A stretch of 64,000 bases of DNA from Nomia melanderi (Eukaryota > Arthropoda > Insecta > Hymenoptera > Halictidae). The first letter of the stretch is position 1, and every line of letters starts with the position of its first letter. Positions 39,556 through 49,924 of the stretch are shown here, piece by piece. The position numbers and the translations under genes are program-made. The notes below the pieces were generated by a model. That model did no database searches. It saw nothing but the letters and a program-made list of their open reading frames with translations, and was not told the DNA's origin. The stretch covers positions 310,001 to 374,000 of the forward strand of contig NW_027475147.1 in assembly GCF_051020985.1 (NCBI RefSeq), written 5' to 3'.

Positions 39556-42500
39556 AGCACCCGAGATATCACCAGATAAATATTGGATTTTCCCCTGACC
39601 CTGACTGTCCGGCCCCATGAGATGGTGGTTGTCTCGGCCCCTGGTGGTCCGAGGTCGTTCCCGCTGCACAGACTCGTGCGCCAGGACCTTCTACAGACAA
39701 TGCACTTTGATTTATTGCGCTATCTGTAATAGCACCCGAGATATCACCAGGTAAATATTGGATTTTCCCCTGACCCTGAGTGTCCGGCCCCATGAGACGG
39801 TGGTTTTTTCGGCCCCTGGTGGTCCGAGGTCGTTCCCGTTGCACAGATTCATGCGCCAGGGCCTCCTGCAGATAATTCACTTTGATTTATTGCGCTATCT
39901 GTAATAGCGCCCGAGATATCACCAGATATATATTGGATTTTTCCCTTACCCTGAGTGTCCGGCCCCATGAGACGGTGGTTTTCTCGGACCCTGGTGGTCC
40001 TAGGTCGATCCCGCTGCACAGATGCATGCGCCAGGGCCTCCTGCAGATAATTCCCTTTGATTTATTGCGCTATCTCTAATAGCACCCGAGATATCACCAG
40101 ATATATATTGGATTTTTCCCTTACCCTGAGTGTCCGGCCCCATGAGACGGTGGTTTTCTCGGCCCCTGGCGGACCGAGGTCGTTCCCGCTGCACAGATTC
40201 ATGCGCCAGGGCCTCCTGCAGATAATTCATTTTGGTTTATTGCGCTATCTCTAATAGCGCCCGAGATATCACCAGATATATATTGGATTTTTCCCTTACC
40301 CTGAGTGTCCGGCCCCATGAGACGGTGGTTTTCTCGGCCCCTGGTGGTGCGAGGTCGTTCCCGCTGGCCACATTTATGCGCGAGGGCCTCCTACAGACAA
40401 TGCACTTTGATTTATTGCGCTATCTGTAATAGCACCCGAGATATCACCAGATATATATTGGATTTTCCCCTGACCCTGACTGTCCGGCCCCTTGAGACTG
40501 TCGTTTTCTCGGCCCCTGGTGGTCCGAGGTCGTTCCCGTTGCACAGATTCATGCGCCAGGGCCTCCTACAGACAATGCACTTTGATTTATTGCGCTATCT
40601 GTAATAGCACCCGAGATATCACCGGATATGTATTTGATTTTTCCCCGACCCTGAGTGTCCGGCCCCATGAGATGATGGTTTTCTGGTCCCCTGGTGGCCC
40701 GAGGCCGTTCCCGCTGCACAGATGCATGCGCCAGGGCCTCCTGCAAATAATTCACTTTGGTATATTGCGCTATCTCTAATAACACCCGTGATTTCACCAG
40801 ATATATATTGGATTTTTCCCTGACCCTGAGTGTCCGGCCCCATGAGACGGTGGCTGTCTCGGCCCCTGGTGGTCCGAGGTCGTTCCCACTGCACAGATTC
40901 ATGCGCCAGGGCCTCCTACAGACAACGCACTTTGATTTATTGCGCTATCTGTAATAGCACCCGAGATATCACCAGATATATATTGGATTTTTGCCTGACC
41001 CTGAGTTCTCGGCACCATGAGACGGTGGTTTTCTCGGCCCCTGGTGTTCCGAGGTCGTCCGAGCTGCACAGATTAATGCGCCAGGGCCTCCTGCAGATAA
41101 TTCGCTTTGGTTTATTGCGCTATCTCTAACAGCACCCGAGATATCACCAGATATATATTGGATTTTCCCCTGACCCTGAGTGGCCGGCCCCATGAGACGG
41201 TGGTTTTCTCGGCACCTGGTGCTCCGAGGTCGTCCGAGCTGCACAGATTCATGCGCCAGGGCCTCCTACAAACAATGCACTTTGATTTATTGCGCTATCT
41301 GTAATAGCACCCGAGATATCACTAGATATATATTGGATTTTCCCCTGACCCTGAGTGTCCGGCCCCATGAGACGGTGGTTTTCTCGGCCACTGGTGGTCC
41401 GAGATCGTTCCCGCTGCACAGATTCATGCGTCAGGGCCACCTGCAAATAATTCACTTTGGTTTATTGCGCTATCTGTAATAGCACCCGAGATATCACCAG
41501 ATATATATCGGGTTTTTCCCTGACCCTGAGTGTCCGGCACCATGAGACTGTGGTTTTCTCGGCCCCTGGTGGTCCGAGGTCGTTCCCGCGGGCCAGATTC
41601 ATGCGCCAGGGCCTCCTACAGACAATGCACTTTAATTTATTGCGCTATCTGTAATAGCACACGAGATATCACCAGATATATATTTGATTTTTCCCAGACC
41701 CTGAGTGTCCGGCCCCATGAGACGGTGGTTTTCTCGGCCTCTGGTGGTCCGAGGTCGTTCCCGCTGCCCGGATTCATGCCCCAGGGCCTCCTACAGACAA
41801 TGCACTTTGGTTTATTGCGCTATCAGTAATAGCACCCGAGATATCACCAGATATATGCTGGATTTTTACATGACCTTGGGTGACGGATTCCGAATATCTG
41901 TAATTTTCTCGGCCACTGGTGGTCCGAGGTCGTTCGTGCTTCACAGATGCATGCGCCAGGGCCTCCTGCAGATAATTCACTTTGATTTACTGCGCTATCT
42001 GTAATAGCACCCGAGATATCACTAGATATATATTGGATTTTCCCCTGACCCTGAGTGTCCGGCCCAATGTGTCGGTGGTTTTCTCGGCCCCTGGTTGTCC
42101 GAGGTCTTTGCCGCTGCACAGATTCATGCGCGAGGGCCTCCCGCAGACAAAGCACTTTTGTTTATTGCGCTATCGGTAATAGCACCCGAGATATCACCAG
42201 ATATATATTGGATTTTTGCCTGACCCTGAGTTCTCGGCCCCATGAGACTGTGGTTTTCGCGGCCCCTGGTGGTCCGAGGTCGTTCCCGCTGCACAGATTC
42301 ATGCGCCAGGGCCTACTACAGATAATGCACTTTGATTTATTGCGCTATCTCTAATAGCACCCGAGATATCACCAGATATATATTGGATTTTTCCCTGACC
42401 CTGTGTGTCCGGCCCCATGTGTCGTTGGTTTTCTCGGCCCCTGGTGATCCGAGGTCGTTCCCGCTGCACAGGTTGATGCGCCAGGGCCTCCTACAGACAA

Positions 42501-44804
42501 TGCACTTTGATTTATTGCCCTATCTGTAATAGCACCCGAGATATCACCAGATATATATTTGATTTTTCCCCGACCCTGATTCTCCGGCACCATGAGACGG
42601 TGGTTTTCTCGGCCCCTGGTGCTCCGAGGTCTTCCGAGCTGCACAGATTCATGCGGCAGGGCCTCCTACAGACAAAGCACTTTGATTTATTGCGCTATCT
42701 CTAATAGCAGCCGAGATATCGCCAGATATATATTGGATTTTCCCCTGACCCTGAGTGTCCGGCCCCATGAGACGGTGGTTTTCTCGGCCCCTCGTGTTCC
42801 GAGGTCGTTCCCGCTGCACAGATTCATGCGCCAGGGCCTCCTACAGACAATGCACTTTGATTTATTGTGCTATCTGTAATAGCACCCGAGATATCACCAG
42901 ATATATATTGGATTTCTCCCTCACCCTGAGTGTCCGGCCCCATGAGACGGTGGTTTTCTCGGCCCCTGGTGGTCCGAGGTCGTTCCCGCGGGCCAGATTC
43001 ATGCGCCAGGGCCTCCTACAGACAATGCACTTTAATTTATTGCGCTATCTGTAATAGCACCCGAGATATCACCAGATATATATTTGATTTTTCCCAGACC
43101 CTGAGTGTCCGGCCCCATGAGACGGTGGTTTTCTCGTCCCCTGGTGGTCCGAGGTCGTTACCGCTGCACAGATGCATGCGCCACGGCCTCCTGCAGATAA
43201 TTCACTTTGGTTTATTGCGGTATCTCCAATAGCACCCGAGATATCACCAGATACATATTCGATTTTCCCCTGACCCTGAGTGTCCGGCCCCATGTGACTG
43301 TGGTTTTCTCGGCCCCTGGTGTTCCGAGGTCGTCCGAGCTGCACAGATTCATGCGCCAGGGCCTCCTACAGACAATGCACTTTGATTTATTGTGCTATCT
43401 GTAATAGCACCCGAGATATCACCAGACATATATTGGATATTCCCCTGACCCTGAGTGTCCGGCCCCATGAGACGGTGGGTGTCCCGGCCCCTAGTGGTCC
43501 GAGGTCGTTCCAGCTGCACAGATTCATGCGCCAGGGCCTCCTACAGACAATGCACTTTGATTTATTGCGCTATCTGTAATAGCACCCGAGATATCACCAG
43601 ATATATATCGGATTTTTCCCTGACCCTGAGTGTCCGGCCCCATGAGACGGTGGTTTTCTCGGCACTTGGTGGTCCGAGGTCGTTCCCGCTGGCGAGATTC
43701 ATGCGCCAGGGCCTCCTACAAACAATGCACTTTGATTTATTGCGCTATCTGTAATAGCACCCGAGATATCACCAGATATATATTGGATTTTCCCCTGACC
43801 CTGAGTGTCCGGCCCCATGTGACTGTGGTTTTCTCGGCCCCTGGTGTTCCGAGGTCGTCCGAGCTGCACAGATTCATGCGCCAGGGCCTCCTACAGACAA
43901 TGCACTTTGATTTATTGTGCTATCTGTAATAGCACCCGAGATATCACCAGATATATATTGGATTTTTCCCTGACCCTGAGTGTCCGGCCCCATGAGACGG
44001 TGGTTTTCTCGGCCCCTGGTGGTCCGAGGTCGTTCCCGCTGCACAGATGCATGCGCCAGGGCCTCCTGCAGATAATTCACTTTGGTTTATTGCGCTATCC
44101 CTAATAGCACCAGAGATATCACCAGATATATATTGGATTTTCCCCTGACCCTGAGTGTCCGGCACCATGAGACTGTGGTTTTCTCGGCCCCTGGTGGTCC
44201 GAGGTTGTTCCGGCGGGCCAGATTCATGCGCCAGGGCCTCCTGCAGATAATTCACTTTGGTTTATGGCGCTATCTCTAATAGCACCCGAGATATCACCAG
44301 ATATATATTGGATTTTCCCCTGACCCTGACAGTCCGGCCCCATGAGAGGGTGGTTTTCTCGGCCCTGGTGGTCCGAGGTCGTCCCCGCTGCACAGATTCA
44401 TGCGCCTGGGCCTCCTGCAGATATTTCACTTTGGTTTGTTGCGCTATCTCTAATAGCACCCGAGATATCACCATATACATATTGGATTTTCCCCTGACCC
44501 TGAGTGTCCGGCCCCATGAGACGGTGGTTTTCTCGGCCCCTGGTGGGCCGAGGTCGTTCCCGCTGCACAGATTCATGCGCCAGGGCCCCCTGCAGATAAT
44601 TCACTTTGGTTTAGTGCGCTATCTGTAAGAGCACCCGAGATGTCACCAGATATATGCTGGATTTTTACATGACGTTAGGTGACGGATTCCGAATATCTGT
44701 AATTTTCTCGGCGCCTGGTGGTCCGAGGTCGTTCCTGCTGCTCAGATTAATACGCCAGGCCCTACTGCAGATAATGCACTTTGGTTTGTTGCGCTATCTC
44801 TAAT
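39556..44804 (+). repeat. Heterogeneous satellite block
   Basis: About 30 monomers with many private changes and few long matches to each other or to the rest of the window. Marks include CGTCCGAGCTGCACAG in place of CGTTCCCGCTGCACAG (near 41055, 41230, 43330, 43855; CTTCCGAGC near 42631), CCCGCGGGCCAGATTC (41587, 42987), TGAGTTCTCGG (41002, 42228) and GATATTTGATTTTTCCCAG-like starts. One trait recurs at 525 bp (43319 and 43844). B' units lie at 41831 and 44630. Confidence 0.75.
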
Positions 44805-45004
44805 AGCACCCGAGATATCACCATATATTTATTGGATTTTCCCCTGACCCTGAGTGGCCGGCCCCATGAGGCGGTCGTTTTCTCTGCCCCTGGTGGTCCG
44901 AGGTCGTTCCCGCTGCACAGATTCATGCGCCAGGGCCTCCTACAGACAATGCACTTTGATTTATTGCGCTATCTCTAATAGCACCCGAGATATCACCAGA
45001 TATA

Positions 45005-45418
45005 TATTGGATTTTTCCCTGACCCTAACAGTCCGGCCCCATGAGACGGTGATTTTCTCGGCCCCTGCTGGTCCGAGGTCGATCCCGCTGCACAGATTCA
45101 TGCGCCAGGGCCTCCTACAGACAATGTACTTTGATTTATTGCGCTATCTCTAATAGCACCCGAGATATCACCAGATATATATTGGATTTTCCCCTGACCC
45201 CGAGTTTCCGGCCCCATGAGACGGTGGTTGTCTCGGCCCCTGGAGGTCCGAGGTCGTTCCCGCTGCACAGATGCATGCGCTAGGGCCTCCTGCAGACAAT
45301 GCACTTTGATTTATTGCGCTAGCTCTAATAGCACCCGAGATATCACCAGATATATATTGCACCTTTCCCTGAGCCTGACAGTCCGGCCTCATGAGAAAGT
45401 GATTTTCTCGGCCTCTGG
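45005..45418 (+). repeat. Four-monomer-spaced repeat flanking the transposon, left copy
   Basis: Matches 46975-47388 at offset 1970 bp, which is 700 bp (four monomers) once the transposon and extra TA are removed. Marks: CCCCGAGTTTCCGG, GGTTGTCTCGGCCCCTGGAG, GCGCTAGCTCTAATAGC, ATATTGCACCTTTCCCTGA. A third, longer match is at 54326-54933 (offset 9321). Confidence 0.82.
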
Positions 45419-45702
45419 TGGTCCGAGGTCGATCCCGCTGCACAGATTCATGCGCCAGGGCCCCCTGCAGATAATTCACTTTGGTTTAGTGCGCTATCTG
45501 TAAGAGCACCCGAGATATCACCAGATATATATTGAATTTTTCCTCGACCCTGAGTGTCCGGCCTCATGTGTCGGTGGTTTTCTCGGCCCCTGGTGGTCCG
45601 AGGTCGATCCCGCGGCACAGATTTATGCGCCAGGGCCTCCTGCAGACAATGCAGTTTGATTTATTTCGCTATCTCTAATAGCACCCGAGATATCACCAGA
45701 TA

Positions 45703-45704
45703 TA
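45703..45704. other. TA target site duplication, left
   Basis: The monomer text CCAGATATATATTGG is split here after CCAGATA. This TA and the one at 46973-46974 are the duplicated target dinucleotide expected of Tc1/mariner insertion. Confidence 0.93.
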
Positions 45705-45739
45705 CACTCTGTTTGACAAGAGCGTGTCCGGCAAAACTC
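45705..45739 (+). repeat. Tc1-like element left terminal inverted repeat
   Basis: Begins CACTCTGTTTGACAAGAGCG and ends GGCAAAACTC. It matches the reverse complement of 46938-46972 at 33 of 35 positions, with differences at positions 3 and 24. Beyond position 35 the two ends diverge. This is the transposase binding and cleavage end distal to the transposase start. Confidence 0.95.
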
Positions 45740-45812
45740 GAAAACTATTTCGGATATCGGGTTCGAAAAAAATACACAAATTCTTTATGGTGTATACTAA
45801 GATGCGTTATTA
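45740..45812 (-). other. Transposon 3' untranslated spacer
   Basis: 73 bp between the terminal TAA and the left inverted repeat. It holds a short A-run (on the plus strand) at about 45766-45772. No AATAAA polyadenylation signal is visible on the coding strand. Confidence 0.65.
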
Positions 45813-46811
45813 TTAATATGGTGCCCAGTCACCGCCATTATCAATAATTAATTTACATCTTCGAGGCATACTTTCTACTAATGTAATCGCATAATCACGA
45901 GATAAGGACCTCCATACCAATCGAATTTGACGAATCAGCTTCTTGATCGTGTTGTGCTTCTTTCCTCTGAGCTTGATCTTCATGATTGCCCAAACATTTT
46001 CTATTGGATTTGCATCCGTCGACTGTGAAGGCTAATCTAGTACATCGATGTGATTTTCCTCTTTCCAGGCTGTACAGTGTCGACTTCGATGTTTTGGGTC
46101 ATTATCCTCTTCCAGTAGCCAATGTTTATTATTTCTTATAAACCACCTCTGGGCAGATGGTAATAAGGCTCTCTGATAGATTTTGACCATTTTGGCAGCG
46201 TTTAAATTGTCAGTGAATACGTGCAAAGTACCGAATCTCTGCTTCGAGAAGCAACCCCAAACATGCACCCTTACCGGGTGTTTAACGGTTCGCTGAAGGA
46301 GTTTATTGGCGTGGTTACACCAGGTATGGGTTATAAAAGTATGTGCCCAAAAAGAAGTTTCGTCCGAAAAAATTACATTGTCCAAATCACGGTTCAAATT
46401 TTCATTCGCCCAAGCGAGTCTTTTTGTGACATGTTTCTCGGATAGTAGCACTTTCTTTATTGTGCTTCTCAATTTCACATTATTTGCCAATAATCGTCTT
46501 CTTATCGTATCACATAACAATTTCAAACCCTTTCTACATAAAACTGCCTGTCCACTACGTAACGATAGACGGGGATTCTTCTCGAATTCGCGTAAAATCA
46601 ATTTATCCTCTTTCTTCGTCGTCTTTGACTTAGTGCCACGATTTGGTAGGTCATCGACATTTTTGACCTCCAAATATCGTTTCACCCACTTACTAACAAA
46701 TGTCTTCGATTTCTTCATGTATTTAGCAGCCGCTGTGTATGACATTTTTGGTCCTTTAGGATGGGAACACAGAAACACTGCTTCGTAACGTGATGCGTAC
46801 GCGGCACTCAT
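45813..46811 (-). pseudogene. Tc1-like DD34E transposase, interrupted by one TAG
   Basis: The product would cut and paste the element by binding its inverted repeats and joining DNA at TA sites. From ATG at 46811, 259 codons are open, then TAG at 46032-46034, then the same frame continues to TAA at 45813-45815, about 332 positions in all, normal for Tc1 transposases. Residues 8-50 form a first helix-turn-helix (SKTFVSKWVKRYL). A basic linker follows at 57-70, then a second HTH with DTIRRRLL near 101-108. Catalytic residues are visible: D150 in FSDETSFW, D236 in EEDNDPKH, and E271 in ANPIENVW beyond the stop, with 34 residues between the last two. A WGCFS box lies at 185-189. The TAG sits where the family has tryptophan in the WPSQS motif, so one G-to-A change explains it. 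A longer frame with an ATG at 46874 adds 21 residues; I prefer 46811 by family length. Truncation at 259 removes the catalytic glutamate, so the product is probably inactive. Confidence 0.93.
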
Positions 46812-46937
46812 AATGAAATGCGTCGTTTTACGAATAAGCTCGATCAACAACTGAAGGTTTTTTGTACAAAGCATCTTAGGGAAACATTCAAGTTACCTGC
46901 TTGAAGTGGAATTTCTTACCTAAGACATCGCACGTAA
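46812..46937 (-). other. Transposon 5' untranslated spacer
   Basis: 126 bp between the transposase ATG (46811) and the right inverted repeat. It contains an alternative in-frame ATG at 46872-46874. I see no clear TATA box, direct repeat of the end sequence, or other binding motif in it. Confidence 0.7.
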
Positions 46938-46972
46938 GAGTTTTGCCGTACACGCTCTTGTCAAACAGACTG
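46938..46972 (-). repeat. Tc1-like element right terminal inverted repeat
   Basis: Read on the minus strand it begins CAGTCTGTTTGACAAGAGCG and ends GGCAAAACTC. It pairs with 45705-45739 over 35 bp with two mismatches. It lies upstream of the transposase start. Confidence 0.95.
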
Positions 46973-46974
46973 TA
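46973..46974. other. TA target site duplication, right
   Basis: Second copy of the target TA. The satellite resumes at once with TATTGGATTTTTCCC in correct register, so no satellite sequence was lost at insertion. Confidence 0.93.
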
Positions 46975-47388
46975 TATTGGATTTTTCCCTGACCCTGACA
47001 GTCCGGCCGCATGAGACGGAGATTTTCTCGGCCCCTGCTGGTCCGAGGTCGATCCCGCTGCACAGATTCATGCGCCAGGGCCTCCTACAGACAATGTACT
47101 TTGATTTATTGCGCTATCTCTAATAGCACCCGAGATATCACCAGATATATATTGGATTTTCCCCTGACCCCGAGTTTCCGGCCCCATGAGACGGTGGTTG
47201 TCTCGGCCCCTGGAGGTCCGAGGTCGTTCCCGCTGCACAGATACATGCGCTAGGGCGTCCTGCAGACAATGCACTTTGATTTATTGCGCTAGCTCTAATA
47301 GCACCCGAGATATCACCAGATATATATTGCACCTTTCCCTGACCCTGACAGTCCGGCCTCATGAGAAAGAGATTTTCTCGGCCCCTGG
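46975..47388 (+). repeat. Four-monomer-spaced repeat flanking the transposon, right copy
   Basis: Same marks as 45005-45418. The copy starts directly at the transposon edge, because the insertion cut the first monomer of this copy. Confidence 0.82.
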
Positions 47389-47474
47389 TGGTCCGAATTC
47401 GATCCCGCTGCACAGATTCATGCGCCAGGGCCTCCTACAGACAATGCACTTTGCTTTATTGCGCTATCAGTAAT

Positions 47475-48699
47475 AGCACCCGAGATATCACCAGATATAT
47501 ATTGGATTTTCCCCTGACACTGAGTGTCCGGCCCCATGAGACGGTGGTTTTCTCAGCCCCTGGTGGTCCGAGGTCGTTCCCGCGGCACAGATTCATGCGC
47601 CAGGGCCTCCTGCAGACAATGCACTTTCATTTATTTCGCTATCTCTAATAGCACCCGAGATATCACCAGATATATATTGGATTTATCCCTGACCCTGACA
47701 GTCCGGCCCCATGAGACGGAGCTTTTCTCGGCCCCTGGTGGTCCGAGGTCGATGCCGCTGCACAGATTCATGCGCCAGGGCCTCCTACAGACAATGCACT
47801 TTGATTTATTGCGCTATCTGCAATAGCACCCGAGATATCACCAGATATATATTGGAATTTTCCCTGACCCTGAGTGTCCGACCCCATGAGACGGTGGTTT
47901 TCTCGGCCCCTGGTGGTCCGAGGTCGATTCCGCTGCACAGATTCATGCGCCAAGGCATCCTGCAGACAATTCACTTTGGTTTATTGCGTTATCTGTAACA
48001 GCACCCGAGATATCATCAGATAGATGCTGGATTTTTACGTGACCTTGTGTGACGGATTCCGAATATCTGTAATTTTCTCGGCCACTGGTGGTCCGAGGTA
48101 GTTCCTGCTGCACAGATTCATACGCCAGTGCCTCGTACAGACAATGGACTTTGATTTATTGCTCTACCTCTAATAGCACCCGAGATATCACCATATATAT
48201 ATTGGATTCTTCCCTGACCCTGACAGTCCGGCCCCATGTGTCGGTGGTTTTCTCGGCCACTGGTGGTCCTAGGTCGTTCCCGCTGCACAGATTCATGAGC
48301 CAGGGCCCCCTGCAGATAGTTCACTTTGGTTTAGTGCGCGATCTGTAATAGCACCCGAGATATCACCAGATATATATTGGATTTTTCCCTGACACTGAGT
48401 GTCGAACACCATGAGACGGTAGTTTTCTCGGCCCCTGGTGGTCCCAGGTCGTTCCCGCTGCACAGATTCATGCGCTAGGGCCTCCTGCAGACAATGCACT
48501 TTGATTTATTGCGCTATCTCTAATAGCACCCGAGATATCACCAGATATATATTGCACCTTTCCCTCACGCTGCCAGACCGGCCTCATGAGAAAGTGATTT
48601 TCTCGGCCCCTGGTGGTCCGAATTCGATCCCGCTGCACAGATTCATGCGCCAGGGCCTCCTACAGACAATGCACTTTGCTTTATTGCGCTATCAGTAAT
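47475..48699 (+). repeat. 7-monomer higher-order repeat, unit 1 (1225 bp)
   Basis: Matches 48700-49924 at offset 1225 (47524/48749, 47768/48993, 48118/49343, 48293/49518). Contains an E unit, a B' unit (48000), and a D unit with an EcoRI site at its end (48620). Confidence 0.9.
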
Positions 48700-49924
48700 A
48701 GCACCCGAGGTATCACCAGATATATATTGGATTTTCCCCTGACACTGAGTGTCCGGCCCCATGAGACGGTGGTTTTCTCGGCCCCTGGTGGTCCGAGGTC
48801 GTTCCCGCGGCACAGATTTATGCGCCAGGGCCTCCTGCAGACAATGCACTTTCATTTATTTCGCTATCTCTAATAGCACCCGAGATATCACCAGATATAT
48901 ATTGGATTTATCCCTGACCCTGACAGTCCGGCCCCATGAGACGGAGCTTTTCTCGGCCCCTGGTGGTCCGAGGTCGATGCCGCTGCACAGATTCATGCGC
49001 CAGGGCCTCCTACAGACAATGCACTTTGATTTATTGCGCTATCTGCAATAGCACCCGAGATATCACCAGATATATATTGGAATTTTCCCTGACCCTGAGT
49101 GTCCGACCCCATGAGACGGTGGTTTTCTCGGCCCCTGGTGGTCCGAGGTCGATTCCGCTGCACAGATTCATGCGCCAAGGCATCCTGCAGACAATTCACT
49201 TTGGTTTATTGCGTTATCTGTAACAGCACCCGAGATATCATCAGATAGATGCTGGATTTTTACGTGACCTTGTGTGACGGATTCCGAATATCTGTAATTT
49301 TCTCGGCCACTGGTGGTCCGAGGTAGTTCCTGCTGCACAGATTCATACGCCAGTGCCTCGTACAGACAATGGACTTTGATTTATTGCTCTACCTCTAATA
49401 GCACCCGAGATATCACCATATATATATTGGATTCTTCCCTGACCCTGACAGTCCGGCCCCATGTGTCGGTGGTTTTCTCGGCCACTGGTGGTCCTAGGTC
49501 GTTCCCGCTGCACAGATTCATGAGCCAGGGCCCCCTGCAGATAGTTCACTTTGGTTTAGTGCGCGATCTGTAATAGCACCCGAGATATCACCAGATATAT
49601 ATTGGATTTTTCCCTGACACTGAGTGTCGAACACCATGAGACGGTAGTTTTCTCGGCCCCTGGTGGTCCCAGGTCGTTCCCGCTGCACAGATTCATGCGC
49701 TAGGGCCTCCTGCAGACAATGCACTTTGATTTATTGCGCTATCTCTAATAGCACCCGAGATATCACCAGATATATATTGCACCTTTCCCTCACGCTGCCA
49801 GACCGGCCTCATGAGAAAGTGATTTTCTCGGCCCCTGGTGGTCCGAATTCGATCCCGCTGCACAGATTCATGCGCCAGGGCCTCCTACAGAAAATGCACT
49901 TTGCTTTATTGCGCTATCAGTAAT
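48700..49924 (+). repeat. 7-monomer higher-order repeat, unit 2 (1225 bp)
   Basis: Second unit, nearly identical to the first. The opening two monomers recur again at 49925-50274 before the text changes to TGAACTTTGATTTATTTCGC. Confidence 0.9.

Larger units (their letters stand above)
1..45704 (+). repeat. 175-bp satellite array, left arm
   Basis: About 261 head-to-tail monomers, all in one orientation. Taking the start at AGCACCCGAG, unit starts fall at 726, 901, 1076 and so on, exactly 175 bp apart. Landmarks in order inside a unit: GATATCACCAGATATATATT (around 10-29), CCCTGACCCTGAG (38-50), GTCCGGCCCCATGAGACGG (52-70), CTCGGCCCCTGGTGGTCCG (78-96), GTTCCCGCTGCACAG (102-116), CATGCGCCAGGGCC (120-133), a variable CTGCAGATAATTC or CTACAGACAATGC segment, TTTATTGCGCTATC, and a terminal CTAAT or GTAAT. 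A minority of units are 174 or 176 bp. No gene lies in this arm. The function is unknown; this length and organisation are usual for centromeric or pericentromeric satellites, which is an inference here. Confidence 0.98.
45705..46972 (-). mobile_element. Tc1-like (Tc1/mariner, DD34E) DNA transposon
   Basis: A 1268-bp AT-rich segment interrupts a satellite monomer. It has 35-bp terminal inverted repeats with two mismatches, is flanked by TA on each side, and carries one transposase on the minus strand. The host sequence reads CCAGATA-TA, then the element, then TA-TATTGG. Removing the element and one TA restores the standard monomer text. TA target duplication, about 1.3 kb length, a single paired-type HTH plus DDE transposase and a PIEN motif are all Tc1 family traits. 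One in-frame stop makes this copy probably non-autonomous, although it could still be mobilised because both ends look intact. Confidence 0.96.

Noticed and set aside
46306..46788. 160-codon plus-strand open frame inside the transposon
   Set aside because: It lies antisense to the transposase, which has clear HTH and DDE motifs. The plus frame shows none.
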